A stretch of DNA of 46,462 nt from a virus: IMG/VR virus record IMGVR_UViG_3300035698_001141, positions 1 through 46,462 of that record; one strand, 5' to 3'. Of this stretch, positions 38,120-46,462 are shown piece after piece. Position numbers and translations under genes: made by a program. The notes under the pieces are model-generated. The model was not told the DNA's origin and searched no databases. It saw only the letters and a list, made by a program, of their open reading frames with translations. Every line of letters starts with the position of its first letter. Position 1 is the first letter of the stretch.

Positions 38120-38262
38120 ACGAGGACGCGCTTGCAGTAATTTGTTTCTCACTCGCTGTGAAACTGAACAAGCGCGTTCGCGAAGTCCAAAGCTGGCCGA
38201 TCACTGAGATACGTGAGTGGACAGCATATTTCGTACTAATGGACAGGCGGAAAAGCAAATGA
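37760..38262 (+). CDS. Tail assembly chaperone frameshift product (gpGT-like)
   Basis: A -1 shift at A-AAA-AAC (38110-38116), one codon before the TAG stop, continues the protein for 48 residues, LDEDALAVICFSLAVKLNKR ... WPITEIREWTAYFVLMDRRK, to a TGA at 38260-38262. The total is 167 residues. The extension has the W..TEI.EW.AYF.L pattern of T-domain extensions. The ATG of the tape measure overlaps its stop (ATGA), as expected. The ratio of the two products would be set by the slippery site. Confidence 0.85.
38110..38116 (+). promoter_or_regulatory. Programmed -1 ribosomal frameshift site
   Basis: The heptamer A AAA AAC lies in phase with GTA AAA AAC TAG at the end of the gpG-like gene. It fits X XXY YYZ exactly. 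The shifted frame is open for 48 codons and reaches the tape measure start. A stimulatory structure could lie just downstream (ACGAGGACGCGC), but I cannot fold it here. Confidence 0.85.
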
Positions 38263-40532
38263 GTATAAAGGGCGTGAACTTCAAGCTGTCGGCGACGAAC
38301 GCGGCTGGTTCAGCATTTGCGTCCTTCAAGCGCGGCATGTCGACGGTCAAGCAGTCTGTGTCCAGTGCGCAATCTAGCATGTCTGTGTTTACGAAAGAGC
38401 AAGATCGTCTGCGTATGAAACTCATACCGGGCGCACAGGCTGCGTCGCGACTCGCTGATGAAATTCGTGATCTGGACCGCGCGCTGTCACTTGGCGTAAT
38501 CAACGGCAGACAGCACACGCAAATGTTGGCAGGATTACGCGCGGGCATGGCACAGGCGTCCGTTGCTACAAATGGTATGATCGTCAGCAACCAACGCATG
38601 AACGGCTCTATGGCGTCAGCACGACCACTCATGCGGTCGTGGAACGCCGGTCTGAACAGCAACCGTCGCGCCGTCCAACAGTTCGGCTTCCAAATGTCTG
38701 ACTTCGCGATCCAGATTGCAGGTGGTCAGTCTGCAATGCTTGCGTTCACGCAACAGGGTGGTCAAATGCTTCAGTTCTTCGGACCTGCTGGTGCGATCCT
38801 TGCGGCACTCGTTGCGGTGTTCGGTTCGCTGTACATCGGCATTACGCGCAGTGGCGTTGCGATGGATCAGCTATACCCATACCTCGGCGCGCTTGAAGAT
38901 GATTTCCGTATTCTCACGGACTCGGTCAAGTCGTTCATTGGTGTCTTTGGTGACATGGCACGATTCCTACTGGACAGCTTAGATGTGATCATCATTGCCA
39001 TGGCGATTGCTGTCGGGTGGTTTGCCGTCAAGTGGGTCGCCGGTGTCGTGCGCGCTACGATTGTCACAGGTGCGTTCTCAAACGTACTTCGCGCAACAGC
39101 GTTGGTTTATCACATGGCGGGTGCGGGCGCTGCTGCGGCCACCTTTGCCACGTCTGCATGGACAGGTGCGATTTATGTGCTGCGTACAGCCCTGATACGC
39201 TTAGGTATCCCGGCGTTGATTATCCTCATGGCGTATCTGGTTGAACGGTTCCTGACGTTGGTGCGTGGTGCCGGTAGCTTCGGTGAGGCACTTGGACTGC
39301 TCAAGGACGTTGCGGGTGATGTGTTTGAGCGCATTGCGTGGTTCATGCAGTCGTTATATTTCAGTTTCCGTGCGCAATGGCTTTTGGTTAAAGGGTCAGC
39401 AATCAATGCGCTTGCCGACGTCATCGAATGGGCTGGTTCTAACTTCTTTAACAAGATGATAGGTGCGGTTGTCGGAATGGTCGAGGCGATAAAGTCTGTC
39501 TGGTCCAACCTACCCGCGATATTTAGACACTTCGCATCCAAGGCTATTAACGGGTTCATTAGTATTATTGAACGTGGCATCAACGGCGTCATCGGCGCAC
39601 TCAGTTCGGTTGCTGAGTTTGTCGGCATGGACCCTATTGACTTGGTTGATCTGAACGCGTGGAAAGCCGTTGAAGGTGATCTGACAGACATAGCTGGTAG
39701 TATCGGTGGTGCGTTTGATGACGCACTGAGCACTGATTATACGGGTCCACTCGTCGACGGGCTGCGCGTGGCTGGCAACGAAGCCGCCATTGCTTCGAAT
39801 GAAGCCCGGATACTCGCCGACGGACTCGATGACATTGCACGCTCGGCGTCGCCCGCGATGCAGGCATTGCGTGACGCGATGGCCGCTGGTGAGACAAACA
39901 GCCCACTACCCACGTTTGGTGTCGTTCCCGCCGCTGGCGGTGTTGGTGGTGGTGCTTCGCCCGCAGACGACGTGCAGACCGAAGCTGACAGGATTCAAAC
40001 CATCTTTGACGATCTGCAAAAGGGCATTTCAGGCACGATGTTGTCTAGTTTCAAGGCAGTTATAAACGGTACAAAGTCGTTGGGCGACGCTGCCAAAGAC
40101 GTTCTGATGGACATTTCTGATCGCATCTTTGACATTCTAATGTCGCCGATCTTTGACGGTATTGCTGGCAGTATTGCGGGCAGTATCATGGGTGGTCTGA
40201 ACATCGGTGGTAAGACGGGCGGTGCCATGGGCGGCGCTAAGGTTAAATCGTTCGACGGTGGTGGTGACACGTGGTCTGGTCCGCGCGCGGGTGGACTCGA
40301 CGGCAAGGGTGGACGCCTTGCGATGCTGCACTCAAACGAAACGGTCCGAGACAACAAAAAGGGTAGCGGTGGTGGTTCCACTCACGTTACGTTCGGTGTC
40401 GATGTTGACGGCAGCGGCAATCTGATGCCGTTCGTCGCGAGCGTCGTACAAGCTGGAATGGCACAGCAAGATCAGGCGATGCACGGCAAAGTCAACGCAA
40501 TTTCTAGCGCCAATGATCCGAGGTTCCGCTAA
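38259..40532 (+). CDS. Tape measure protein
   Basis: The 757-residue protein starts MSIKGVNFKLSATNAAGSAF, followed by helical regions and several hydrophobic segments. RRAVQQFGFQMSDFAIQIAG and QSAMLAFTQQGGQMLQFFGP are typical of phage tape measures, followed by long hydrophobic helices (LDVIIIAMAIAVGWFAVKWV). The C-terminal part has SPADDVQTEADRIQTIFDDL and ends in a glycine-rich region. It sets tail length and is the main ejected/tip-adjacent protein. ATG 38259 overlaps the frameshift product stop. At about 1.5 Angstrom per residue it predicts a tail near 110 nm. Confidence 0.9.
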   Translation: MSIKGVNFKLSATNAAGSAFASFKRGMSTVKQSVSSAQSSMSVFTKEQDRLRMKLIPGAQAASRLADEIRDLDRALSLGVINGRQHTQMLAGLRAGMAQASVATNGMIVSNQRMNGSMASARPLMRSWNAGLNSNRRAVQQFGFQMSDFAIQIAGGQSAMLAFTQQGGQMLQFFGPAGAILAALVAVFGSLYIGITRSGVAMDQLYPYLGALEDDFRILTDSVKSFIGVFGDMARFLLDSLDVIIIAMAIAVGWFAVKWVAGVVRATIVTGAFSNVLRATALVYHMAGAGAAAATFATSAWTGAIYVLRTALIRLGIPALIILMAYLVERFLTLVRGAGSFGEALGLLKDVAGDVFERIAWFMQSLYFSFRAQWLLVKGSAINALADVIEWAGSNFFNKMIGAVVGMVEAIKSVWSNLPAIFRHFASKAINGFISIIERGINGVIGALSSVAEFVGMDPIDLVDLNAWKAVEGDLTDIAGSIGGAFDDALSTDYTGPLVDGLRVAGNEAAIASNEARILADGLDDIARSASPAMQALRDAMAAGETNSPLPTFGVVPAAGGVGGGASPADDVQTEADRIQTIFDDLQKGISGTMLSSFKAVINGTKSLGDAAKDVLMDISDRIFDILMSPIFDGIAGSIAGSIMGGLNIGGKTGGAMGGAKVKSFDGGGDTWSGPRAGGLDGKGGRLAMLHSNETVRDNKKGSGGGSTHVTFGVDVDGSGNLMPFVASVVQAGMAQQDQAMHGKVNAISSANDPRFR

Positions 40533-41101
40533 TGCCCAATGTAGCTTTAGATAAATTCTTCGACGGTCTGGCGATTGCCGAAGTCAGCGCACAATTGGAC
40601 ATCGACACGTCTGTTGATGAGACCGGCGGCGGCGTGTTGAACCGTGCGACTTACGGCACGCGGCTGTGGGGCGGAACTGTGGCTATTGTTCCGATGCGTC
40701 ACGCGGATGCGGATCGGGTGGCTGCTAAGATTCAGTACCTCGAAGAAGCTGACGTCACGTTCAACTTATTCATCAACCACCTTGCAGCCAACACGCCGAC
40801 CACGGGTAGTTTGACGATAAGCGCCAACGACCGACGTATTGTTACACTGTCCGAGGCACGTCCCGAAGGTGATATATTTGGCGTCGTGTTTGACGGCACC
40901 AAGCGATCAATGCACCGTGTCGCGTTCGTTGACGGTCTCGTTCATACGGTTGTGCCAGCGATGCCGTTTGGCGTGGCGGCATCGGACGTCGTGACGTTCG
41001 GTCGTCCGGTTATAGAAGCCGTGATGGTCGCTGGCAGTCTGCCCGCATACCGTGCGCGCATGACAGGCGCGACATCCTTTAGTTGGAGGCAGACCTACTA
41101 A
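40532..41101 (+). CDS. Distal tail protein (lambda M/L region, first gene)
   Basis: The 189-residue protein (NVALDKFFDGLAIAEVSAQL ...) is mostly beta in predicted structure. It contains TRLWGGTVAIVPMRHADADR and SEARPEGDIFGVVFDGTKRS. It follows the tape measure directly, the place of the distal tail or gpM-type proteins. It overlaps the next gene (TAATG). I cannot assign a family; the structural role is by position. Confidence 0.65.
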   Translation: MPNVALDKFFDGLAIAEVSAQLDIDTSVDETGGGVLNRATYGTRLWGGTVAIVPMRHADADRVAAKIQYLEEADVTFNLFINHLAANTPTTGSLTISANDRRIVTLSEARPEGDIFGVVFDGTKRSMHRVAFVDGLVHTVVPAMPFGVAASDVVTFGRPVIEAVMVAGSLPAYRARMTGATSFSWRQTY

Positions 41102-41685
41102 TGTGGCCCCAAGCTGTACAAGAATTTCTCGCCAACGGCGGCGCACCGAATTTCCACGTCGCTGTGGTTATCCGCCCTGTTAATTTGGCTTCTGGTCAGA
41201 CCGAAGAACTTAGCTTTTGGTCTGGTCATGAAGACATCGTACTCGACCTGAGTGGCAATAAGACTCTGATCGCGACTAAGGGCGCGCTCAAGGTCGATGC
41301 GCCGACGTATTCTGAGGGCACCAACATCCGACAGCACTCGACAAGCATGTTCGGATTGTCGTCGCACGCCGTCAGTCTGTTGCAGGCGTATAGTGTGCGG
41401 TTCAAGGACGTTCAGACGTGGCAGCTTTGTTACACACAGGGGTCGCGCTACATCGGCGCTCGGCGTCTCTTTAACGGTATCGTAGATGGCATGCCTCAAA
41501 CAATTGCAGTCAAGGGTGGTGGCACCACACTGACGATTCAGATGGTGTCTGAAATGCGCAAGGGGACTCGCACACTGGCATCTAAAAAGTCACACGAAAG
41601 CTATCAGTTGCGCAACGGCGACACGTCGATGCAATACGCATCATTAACCGCAGTCGACAGCGATTGGTGGGGGGCACGCGGATGA
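41101..41685 (+). CDS. Tail tip protein (lambda L-position)
   Basis: The 194-residue protein begins MWPQAVQEFLANGGAPNFHV and contains ELSFWSGHEDIVLDLSGNKT and SVRFKDVQTWQLCYTQGSRY. It is mostly beta. The ATG follows GGAGG and overlaps the previous stop. It lies between the first distal tail gene and the NlpC-like gene, the position of gpL or DUF2163-type hub proteins. Only the position supports the role. Confidence 0.65.
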   Translation: MWPQAVQEFLANGGAPNFHVAVVIRPVNLASGQTEELSFWSGHEDIVLDLSGNKTLIATKGALKVDAPTYSEGTNIRQHSTSMFGLSSHAVSLLQAYSVRFKDVQTWQLCYTQGSRYIGARRLFNGIVDGMPQTIAVKGGGTTLTIQMVSEMRKGTRTLASKKSHESYQLRNGDTSMQYASLTAVDSDWWGARG

Positions 41686-42080
41686 GTAGGCGTGACGATT
41701 GGCCGGTGCGACTTCAGGCATGTATCAATGAATGGTCTGCGGCACCGTTCGAGTTCGGCGTACGTGACTGTGCGTTGTTCGCGGCTGCTGCTGTCGAAGC
41801 GATGACGGGCGTCGATATTGCGGACGGGCTGCGCGGATACAGTAGCGAGGCTGAAGGTCTCGCAATCGTACGTGCCGCAGGGTTCCATGATTATACCGAC
41901 GTTTTTACAAAAATGTTCCCCGCTGCTGACCGCTTGAGAGTTGGCGACATAGCAATGGTTGAACGGCAAGATGTTGTCGCGATGGGTGTCGTACAGGTCC
42001 GTGGAATCTACGTCATGACGCCCGTGCGTGGTTTGGCGCTCGTACCGCGTTCGTGGGCAAAAAATGGAGTGACTATTTAA
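41682..42080 (+). CDS. DUF6950 / NlpC-P60-like tail protein
   Basis: The 132-residue protein has FGVRDCALFAAAAVEAMTGV with a conserved Cys at the head of a helix, a signature of the NlpC/P60-like DUF6950 phage proteins. It also has DIADGLRGYSSEAEGLAIVR. The position corresponds to lambda gpK, which carries a peptidase-like domain. It might aid cell-wall penetration. A His partner is not obvious, so activity is uncertain. The ATG overlaps the previous stop and the gene overlaps J. Confidence 0.75.
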   Translation: MSRRDDWPVRLQACINEWSAAPFEFGVRDCALFAAAAVEAMTGVDIADGLRGYSSEAEGLAIVRAAGFHDYTDVFTKMFPAADRLRVGDIAMVERQDVVAMGVVQVRGIYVMTPVRGLALVPRSWAKNGVTI

Positions 42081-45079
42081 TGCCGAATATTTTAGCAGGT
42101 GCCGTAGTTGCGGCACTCGGCGGCGCTGCGGTTGTCGGTGCTGTAGGTGTCACGATCATCACTGTCGTCAGCGGTTTGATTGTCTCTACGGCGATCAGTG
42201 CGCTCACAGCAAAGAAGCCGCGCGCGCGAGACGTGCCCGGCATCATGACGAAATTTACAGGACAAGGCGACGTCACGCCTCAGACGATCATCGTCGGTCG
42301 TTACGCAACAGCCGGTCACATGATCGCACCAGCTTATGCACACACGGGGGCCACATCGTCTGCATACAGTCTTGACGAGATACGCAACGCAGTTAACGCA
42401 ACGCGCATCAGTGGGCCGCACGGCGGCGCTGTTGCGGGCATGTCGGCACTTATCAGTTCTGGTGCCACTACAGGCTTCGGTGATGTTGGATATGGCGACT
42501 TCGCAACTTTCGTCATTAACCTCGCTGACGCGCCCGTCGAGGCATTGAACACGGTCTATGTGGACGGCATACAGTTCGACCTTGCCACGGAACTGACCGG
42601 ACCCGGACACGACGCGTACGGCGTGTCTGTCGCGTCAGGTCAGGGGCGCGATGATTGGGTCGGGCACCTGTGGGTCAAGTTCTACGACGGCACGCAGGTC
42701 GAACCGGACGGTTATTTGCTGGCGGCGTACGGACAGCACCCGACGCGCCCTTGGAACCCGCTGAGTGTACACAAAGGCGGTGCCTATGTGATCATAACCG
42801 TCAAGCGTAATGACACGCTGTTTCGCGGGGTTCCGACGTTCCGCTTCGACGTCAGCGGTGCCAAGCTGCATGACCCACGAACCGACACAACAGGCTTCAC
42901 GGTTAACCCGATTACGCACATTTACAATATCGTCAAAGGTATCACATTGCCTGATGGTCAGCGGTTTGGTCTCGGTGCCACAGACGTGCCCGACGATTGG
43001 TGGTTTGCCGCAATGGACAGTTGCGACGCACTCGTCAGCATAGATGGCGGTCTAACGGAAAGTCAGTACCGCGCAGGGTTGGAGATAGCACTTGCCACGC
43101 CCGATGCTGGTGGCATGGACCCACTTTCGGTCATTGATGAGTTGTTGCCGGCTGCGTCAGGTGCTTTTGCTGACTTGGGTGGTCAGTTGGTTATTCGTTC
43201 CGGTGGACCATCTACGTCGGTACTGTCGATCAGTGACGCGGACATTCTTAACAGTCGCGATCAATCGTACAAGCCGTTCGAGGGTCTGGCGCAGACACAT
43301 AACGCAATCGGCGCGACGTTCCCGAACCCGTATGCAAAATGGGAACCGACTGAGGCACCGTTGCGTGTTGACGATGCGACTGTTGCTGAAGATGGTGAGC
43401 GGTTGATTGCAGGACTGACGCTGAACAGTGTACCTTACCCGAACCAAGTACAGCGTTTACAGGTGGCGTGGCTGAAGGACGCTCGCCGTCGTCGCATGCA
43501 CGTCATCGTGCTACCGGCCAGCCTCGACCGTGTGACTATTTTTGATACTATCACATTGACGTCGCAACTACATAATTACACGGACAAGCTGTTCGAGGTA
43601 AAGGATTACACGCCCGACCTCAAGACGGGTGCATTCCAGATCGTTATCCGTGAAGTCGACCCGGCAGACTACATTCCGTCACTCAGCGACATACGACCGC
43701 AGGTCATTCTCGACGTCGTACGCACGCCCGCTGACGGACTCAGTCTTGAGTTGGTGAACGCGTTTCCGCACGCTGTGAGCGATACGGTCGCCGCGATCCG
43801 AATGGTCTGGTCGTCGCCGAGCGATAGTATTCTTGCGGTATCATGGACGATAAGTCGGACATCGAACGCCGAGGTTGTACTGCGCGGGTCGACGCTGGAA
43901 CCACTCAGCGGTGTCGCTATCGTGTCGGAGGGTATCTTACCGAACACGACATATACTGTCGTTCTACGACCAGTCACGGATGGTCAAAAAACGATTGCCA
44001 GCGACCCAATCATACTGACGACCTTTGATATTGGCGTCGGCAGTGATGTGTTCTGGGCCGATCTTGCCGAGCGATCACAGTTATCGTTTGACGCGTTTAG
44101 TGCAAGCTACGACTTCATTTTTGATGAGATAGCCGAACTAAATATTGAATCGCGCGTGTCGCAGTTCATGGAAGACGCGCGTGTCGAAGGTGTGGTCGAT
44201 GAACAGACGAACTCATTGAGCGCGCAAATCGGGGACGTACGTGCCGACCTGAGTAACAACTATTACACCATCACGACCGCCGACCAAGCAATTTCCGCAG
44301 TAGTTACAACGCTGAACGCTTCCATTGGCAGCGTCAGTTCAAATCTCACCACGAACTACTTGACTACCGCAGGTGTCAACTCGGCGATCTCGACACAGAC
44401 GGCTTCACTGACAACAACTATCAACAACAATACCAACAGTATTAGTAGCGTGATCAGTTCAGTGAACGGCGTGCGGGCACAGTATGGCGTCAGGATCAAT
44501 AACAATGGTGCGATGTCGGGTTTCGGGCTTATTTCCAACATGGTCGACGGCAACGCGGTATCCGATTTCATAGTAGACGCTGATACGTTTCGTGTCGGCA
44601 CTAGCACATCAACAGGGACTTATGTCAGCCCGTTTCAGGTTATCGGTGCAAACACGTTCATAAAAGACGCGTTCATTCAAAACGCCGCAGTAGGTACGTT
44701 AAAGTTAGGCGGTAACGCAGTGACCGTACCCACTTCATCGACAACCACGAACGTGCTGACTGGAAGTACATCATGGCAACTGGCTCAGGGCGTCGGTGTG
44801 GTCATGGATGCGGCGGGGGTTCTCGTAATTAACTGGACCGGGCAACACGCATACATCGGGGTTGATCTGGGCGTAGGGTACAGTCACGATCTAAGACTCG
44901 ACATCAATGGTTTCACAGTCTGGGCGCGTGGCGGGACCGCAGTCAACGATTACCCGACAATACTGTGGTCACAGTTCATCGGACCCGGCGTGCACATCAT
45001 TCAAGTGTACTGGAAGGCACAAGGTAGTTCCCTACGCCTTGGTGTGAGAACTATATTAGCATTGGGTGCAAAAAGATGA
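42080..45079 (+). CDS. Tail tip host-specificity protein (gpJ-like)
   Basis: The 999-residue tip protein starts with a membrane-active looking N-terminus (MPNILAGAVVAALGGAAVVG). A phage_tail_3/J-type core (VSIDGGLTESQYRAGLEIAL, then DPLSVIDELLPAASGAFADL), fibronectin-like segments (SWTISRTSNAEVVLRGSTLE) and a coiled coil (TTADQAISAVVTTLNASIGS) follow. The DUF1983-type end reads SDFIVDADTFRVG ... PFQVIGANTFIKDAFIQNA, AVGTLKLGG. It should be the central fibre that triggers DNA ejection. ATG 42080 is preferred to a GTG at 42053 because GGAG precedes it and it overlaps the previous stop. Confidence 0.88.
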   Translation: MPNILAGAVVAALGGAAVVGAVGVTIITVVSGLIVSTAISALTAKKPRARDVPGIMTKFTGQGDVTPQTIIVGRYATAGHMIAPAYAHTGATSSAYSLDEIRNAVNATRISGPHGGAVAGMSALISSGATTGFGDVGYGDFATFVINLADAPVEALNTVYVDGIQFDLATELTGPGHDAYGVSVASGQGRDDWVGHLWVKFYDGTQVEPDGYLLAAYGQHPTRPWNPLSVHKGGAYVIITVKRNDTLFRGVPTFRFDVSGAKLHDPRTDTTGFTVNPITHIYNIVKGITLPDGQRFGLGATDVPDDWWFAAMDSCDALVSIDGGLTESQYRAGLEIALATPDAGGMDPLSVIDELLPAASGAFADLGGQLVIRSGGPSTSVLSISDADILNSRDQSYKPFEGLAQTHNAIGATFPNPYAKWEPTEAPLRVDDATVAEDGERLIAGLTLNSVPYPNQVQRLQVAWLKDARRRRMHVIVLPASLDRVTIFDTITLTSQLHNYTDKLFEVKDYTPDLKTGAFQIVIREVDPADYIPSLSDIRPQVILDVVRTPADGLSLELVNAFPHAVSDTVAAIRMVWSSPSDSILAVSWTISRTSNAEVVLRGSTLEPLSGVAIVSEGILPNTTYTVVLRPVTDGQKTIASDPIILTTFDIGVGSDVFWADLAERSQLSFDAFSASYDFIFDEIAELNIESRVSQFMEDARVEGVVDEQTNSLSAQIGDVRADLSNNYYTITTADQAISAVVTTLNASIGSVSSNLTTNYLTTAGVNSAISTQTASLTTTINNNTNSISSVISSVNGVRAQYGVRINNNGAMSGFGLISNMVDGNAVSDFIVDADTFRVGTSTSTGTYVSPFQVIGANTFIKDAFIQNAAVGTLKLGGNAVTVPTSSTTTNVLTGSTSWQLAQGVGVVMDAAGVLVINWTGQHAYIGVDLGVGYSHDLRLDINGFTVWARGGTAVNDYPTILWSQFIGPGVHIIQVYWKAQGSSLRLGVRTILALGAKR

Positions 45080-45699
45080 TTCATTATCTCGTACACGATC
45101 ATACAGGGTTCATTTTGCAAGCAGGTACTTCAGTCGAAGTGCCAGAACTGGAAGACGGACAGACGTTACAAACACTAGAACAACCGTTGCCTAATCCGCA
45201 AGATTATTACTGGAAAGGTGAATTGTGTGATATACCTGAGAGACCGACACGCTTTAGTGTGTTCAACCCCTCGTCCGAAGTGTGGGTCAATGCTGATGAC
45301 GATGAAACTATTGCACGTGTCAGGATCACAGGGGCGTTTGAAGTGAACCGTGAAGTTGATCAGATCAGACAGTTATTCGTGACGCCTATAACAGGTCAGG
45401 ATGGCGTTTATCGTGAGAAACGAGACGAGGCAATCGCTTACCTCGCAGCCAATCCGCAACCGACTGACATGTCAGACTATCCGTTCATATCGAACGAGAC
45501 GGGTGTCACAGCACCGACAGCTTACGAATTGGCTCAACTATGGCTGAACCTAAATGCGATGTGGGTAAGCGCCGCTGCTGCGTTCGAGAACGTCAGAATG
45601 GTGGCTACTTTGGCAATAGGTGTCGCACTGTCAGTGAACGAAATTGAGACGATCATGACGACTGCGAAAGCTGATCTCAAGTCGTTGTTGGAGAATTAG
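45076..45699 (+). CDS. Tail-tip-associated protein of unknown function
   Basis: The 207-residue protein (IHYLVHDHTGFILQAGTSVE ...) has a short beta-type N-terminal part including DYYWKGELCDIPERPTRFS, then a helical C-terminal half (AYELAQLWLNLNAMWVSAAA). It is similar in build to the tail-fibre-associated gene at 3885. It overlaps the J stop (ATGA). It is probably a fibre assembly or attachment protein. No family is securely recognised. Confidence 0.55.
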   Translation: MIHYLVHDHTGFILQAGTSVEVPELEDGQTLQTLEQPLPNPQDYYWKGELCDIPERPTRFSVFNPSSEVWVNADDDETIARVRITGAFEVNREVDQIRQLFVTPITGQDGVYREKRDEAIAYLAANPQPTDMSDYPFISNETGVTAPTAYELAQLWLNLNAMWVSAAAAFENVRMVATLAIGVALSVNEIETIMTTAKADLKSLLEN

Positions 45700-45700
45700 A

Positions 45701-46462
45701 ATGTGGTACAGAACCGGCACGATCACACTCACGAACGGCAGCACGACAGTCACCGGCGTCAACACTAACTGGATTTCGCAACAGAAAGGTTGGATTCTAA
45801 TATCCGAGCAATCGGCGGTACTCTACGAAGTGGCGTCTGTCGTTTCATCCACCGAGGTCCAACTGACTGCGCCGTTCGATGGTAGTACGGCGTCAGCGTT
45901 GGAATATGCTATCATCCCAACTATGTCGTTGAATGTCGACCTTGCCGCACGGATCAGCACATTACTCACTTCGTTTACCACAAGTCGCGACTTGTGGGCG
46001 ACGCTGGTTGATACATTCAACGCGTCGACATATCAGCTTTGGTTGAGCGAGGGAAACACAGGCACGATTGATGACTTCCTCGCGTATCTTGTCGGTCCAG
46101 AAGGTGATCCCGGCATCAGCGCGTATGATGTTTGGTTGGCTCAAGGTAACACCGGAACTGTCGCTGACTTTCTTGACGATATTGCCGCTGGCGCAATCAC
46201 TACCAGTGCCGCCAGTGCTTCAGCGGCATCGACGTCTGCTGGTACAGCCTCGACAGCGGCAACAGCCGCCTCGACAGACGCCGGTACAGCCTCGACAGCG
46301 GCGACGGCGGCATCGACGTCTGCTGGTACAGCCTCGACAGCGGCAACCGCTGCTGCGACGTCTGCTGGCACAGCCTCAACAGCGGCAACAGCGGCATCGA
46401 CGTCTGCTGGTACAGCCTCGACAGCGGCGACGGCGGCATCTGATAGTGCTGCGACATCTGCC
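45701..46462 (+). CDS. Tail fibre protein, N-terminal part (runs off the window)
   Basis: The frame from ATG 45701 is open to the last base, 254 codons. The start MWYRTGTITLTNGSTTVTGV is a usual fibre N-terminus that binds the tail tip, followed by two phage-fibre units YQLWLSEGNTGTIDDFL and YDVWLAQGNTGTVADFLDDI. Then come five 14-residue Ala/Ser/Thr repeats. It parallels the first 80 residues of the fibre at 153. The continuation is not in the window unless the map is circular, in which case it joins, in frame, to base 1. Confidence 0.8.
   Translation, partial: MWYRTGTITLTNGSTTVTGVNTNWISQQKGWILISEQSAVLYEVASVVSSTEVQLTAPFDGSTASALEYAIIPTMSLNVDLAARISTLLTSFTTSRDLWATLVDTFNASTYQLWLSEGNTGTIDDFLAYLVGPEGDPGISAYDVWLAQGNTGTVADFLDDIAAGAITTSAASASAASTSAGTASTAATAASTDAGTASTAATAASTSAGTASTAATAAATSAGTASTAATAASTSAGTASTAATAASDSAATSA
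46229..46438 (+). repeat. Five 42-bp tandem repeats at the right edge
   Basis: Units start at 46229, 46271, 46313, 46355 and 46397, each encoding STSAGTASTAATAA or a close variant. High base identity between units (for example TCTGCTGGTACAGCCTCGAC) makes this a likely site of assembly collapse or natural copy-number change. Confidence 0.85.

Overview
This window is the genome, or nearly all of the genome, of a temperate siphovirus infecting an alphaproteobacterium, most likely a marine Rhodobacterales-type host. The evidence is a lambda-like head and tail operon (GpA-type large terminase, lambda-type portal, HK97-fold protease-capsid, a G/GT-type frameshift before a 757-residue tape measure, a J-like tip protein), a tyrosine integrase, an attP core copied from the 3' half of a tRNA-Thr(GGT) gene, and a GapR (DUF2312) homologue, a family typical of alphaproteobacteria. 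The attP is intact with phage genes on both sides, so the DNA is the free or packaged form and not an integrated prophage. No host genes are seen.

Layout. 1-5980 (+): end of the late operon, with tail fibres, a glycine-rich adhesin, a DUF1353 protein and a metallophosphoesterase. 5977-12793 (-): nucleotide metabolism and replication (dNMP kinase, MazG-like, family B polymerase, GapR, ssDNA-binding protein, Cas4-like nuclease). 12858-17705 (+): helicase, HD hydrolase, VRR-NUC nuclease, small HTH protein, DNA methyltransferase, Xis-like protein and integrase, behind a good sigma70-like promoter. 17707-20280 (+): attP and an accessory segment with a winged-helix protein, a putative Acb2/Tad1-family anti-defence protein and a self-inhibited Fic protein. 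20277-22493 (+): PrimPol-helicase. 22494-23104 (-): two small genes. 23385-24953 (+): an HNH-like gene, a virion-protein-like gene and one unknown. 24957-25209: three iteron-like repeats with an exact 23-bp period, then an A/T-rich palindrome region. 25210-28354 (+): eleven tightly packed small genes, mostly of unknown function. 28355-28720: non-coding, with a hairpin and 13-bp direct repeats. 28721-46462 (+): packaging, lysis (inserted between the terminase subunits), head, tail and tip, running off the right edge inside a tail-fibre gene.

The two window edges fit a circular map. The late operon leaves at the right edge and re-enters at the left, and the two partial reading frames meet in phase. 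The right edge lies in 42-bp tandem repeats, so sequence may be missing or collapsed there.

How the genes work together: the PrimPol-helicase can prime and unwind, the family B polymerase copies, and the SSB, SF2 helicase and nucleases support replication and recombination. The kinase and MazG-like protein adjust nucleotide pools. Integrase with the small HTH protein and attP give lysogeny. The late genes build, package and release the virion. No conventional CI-type repressor is recognisable.
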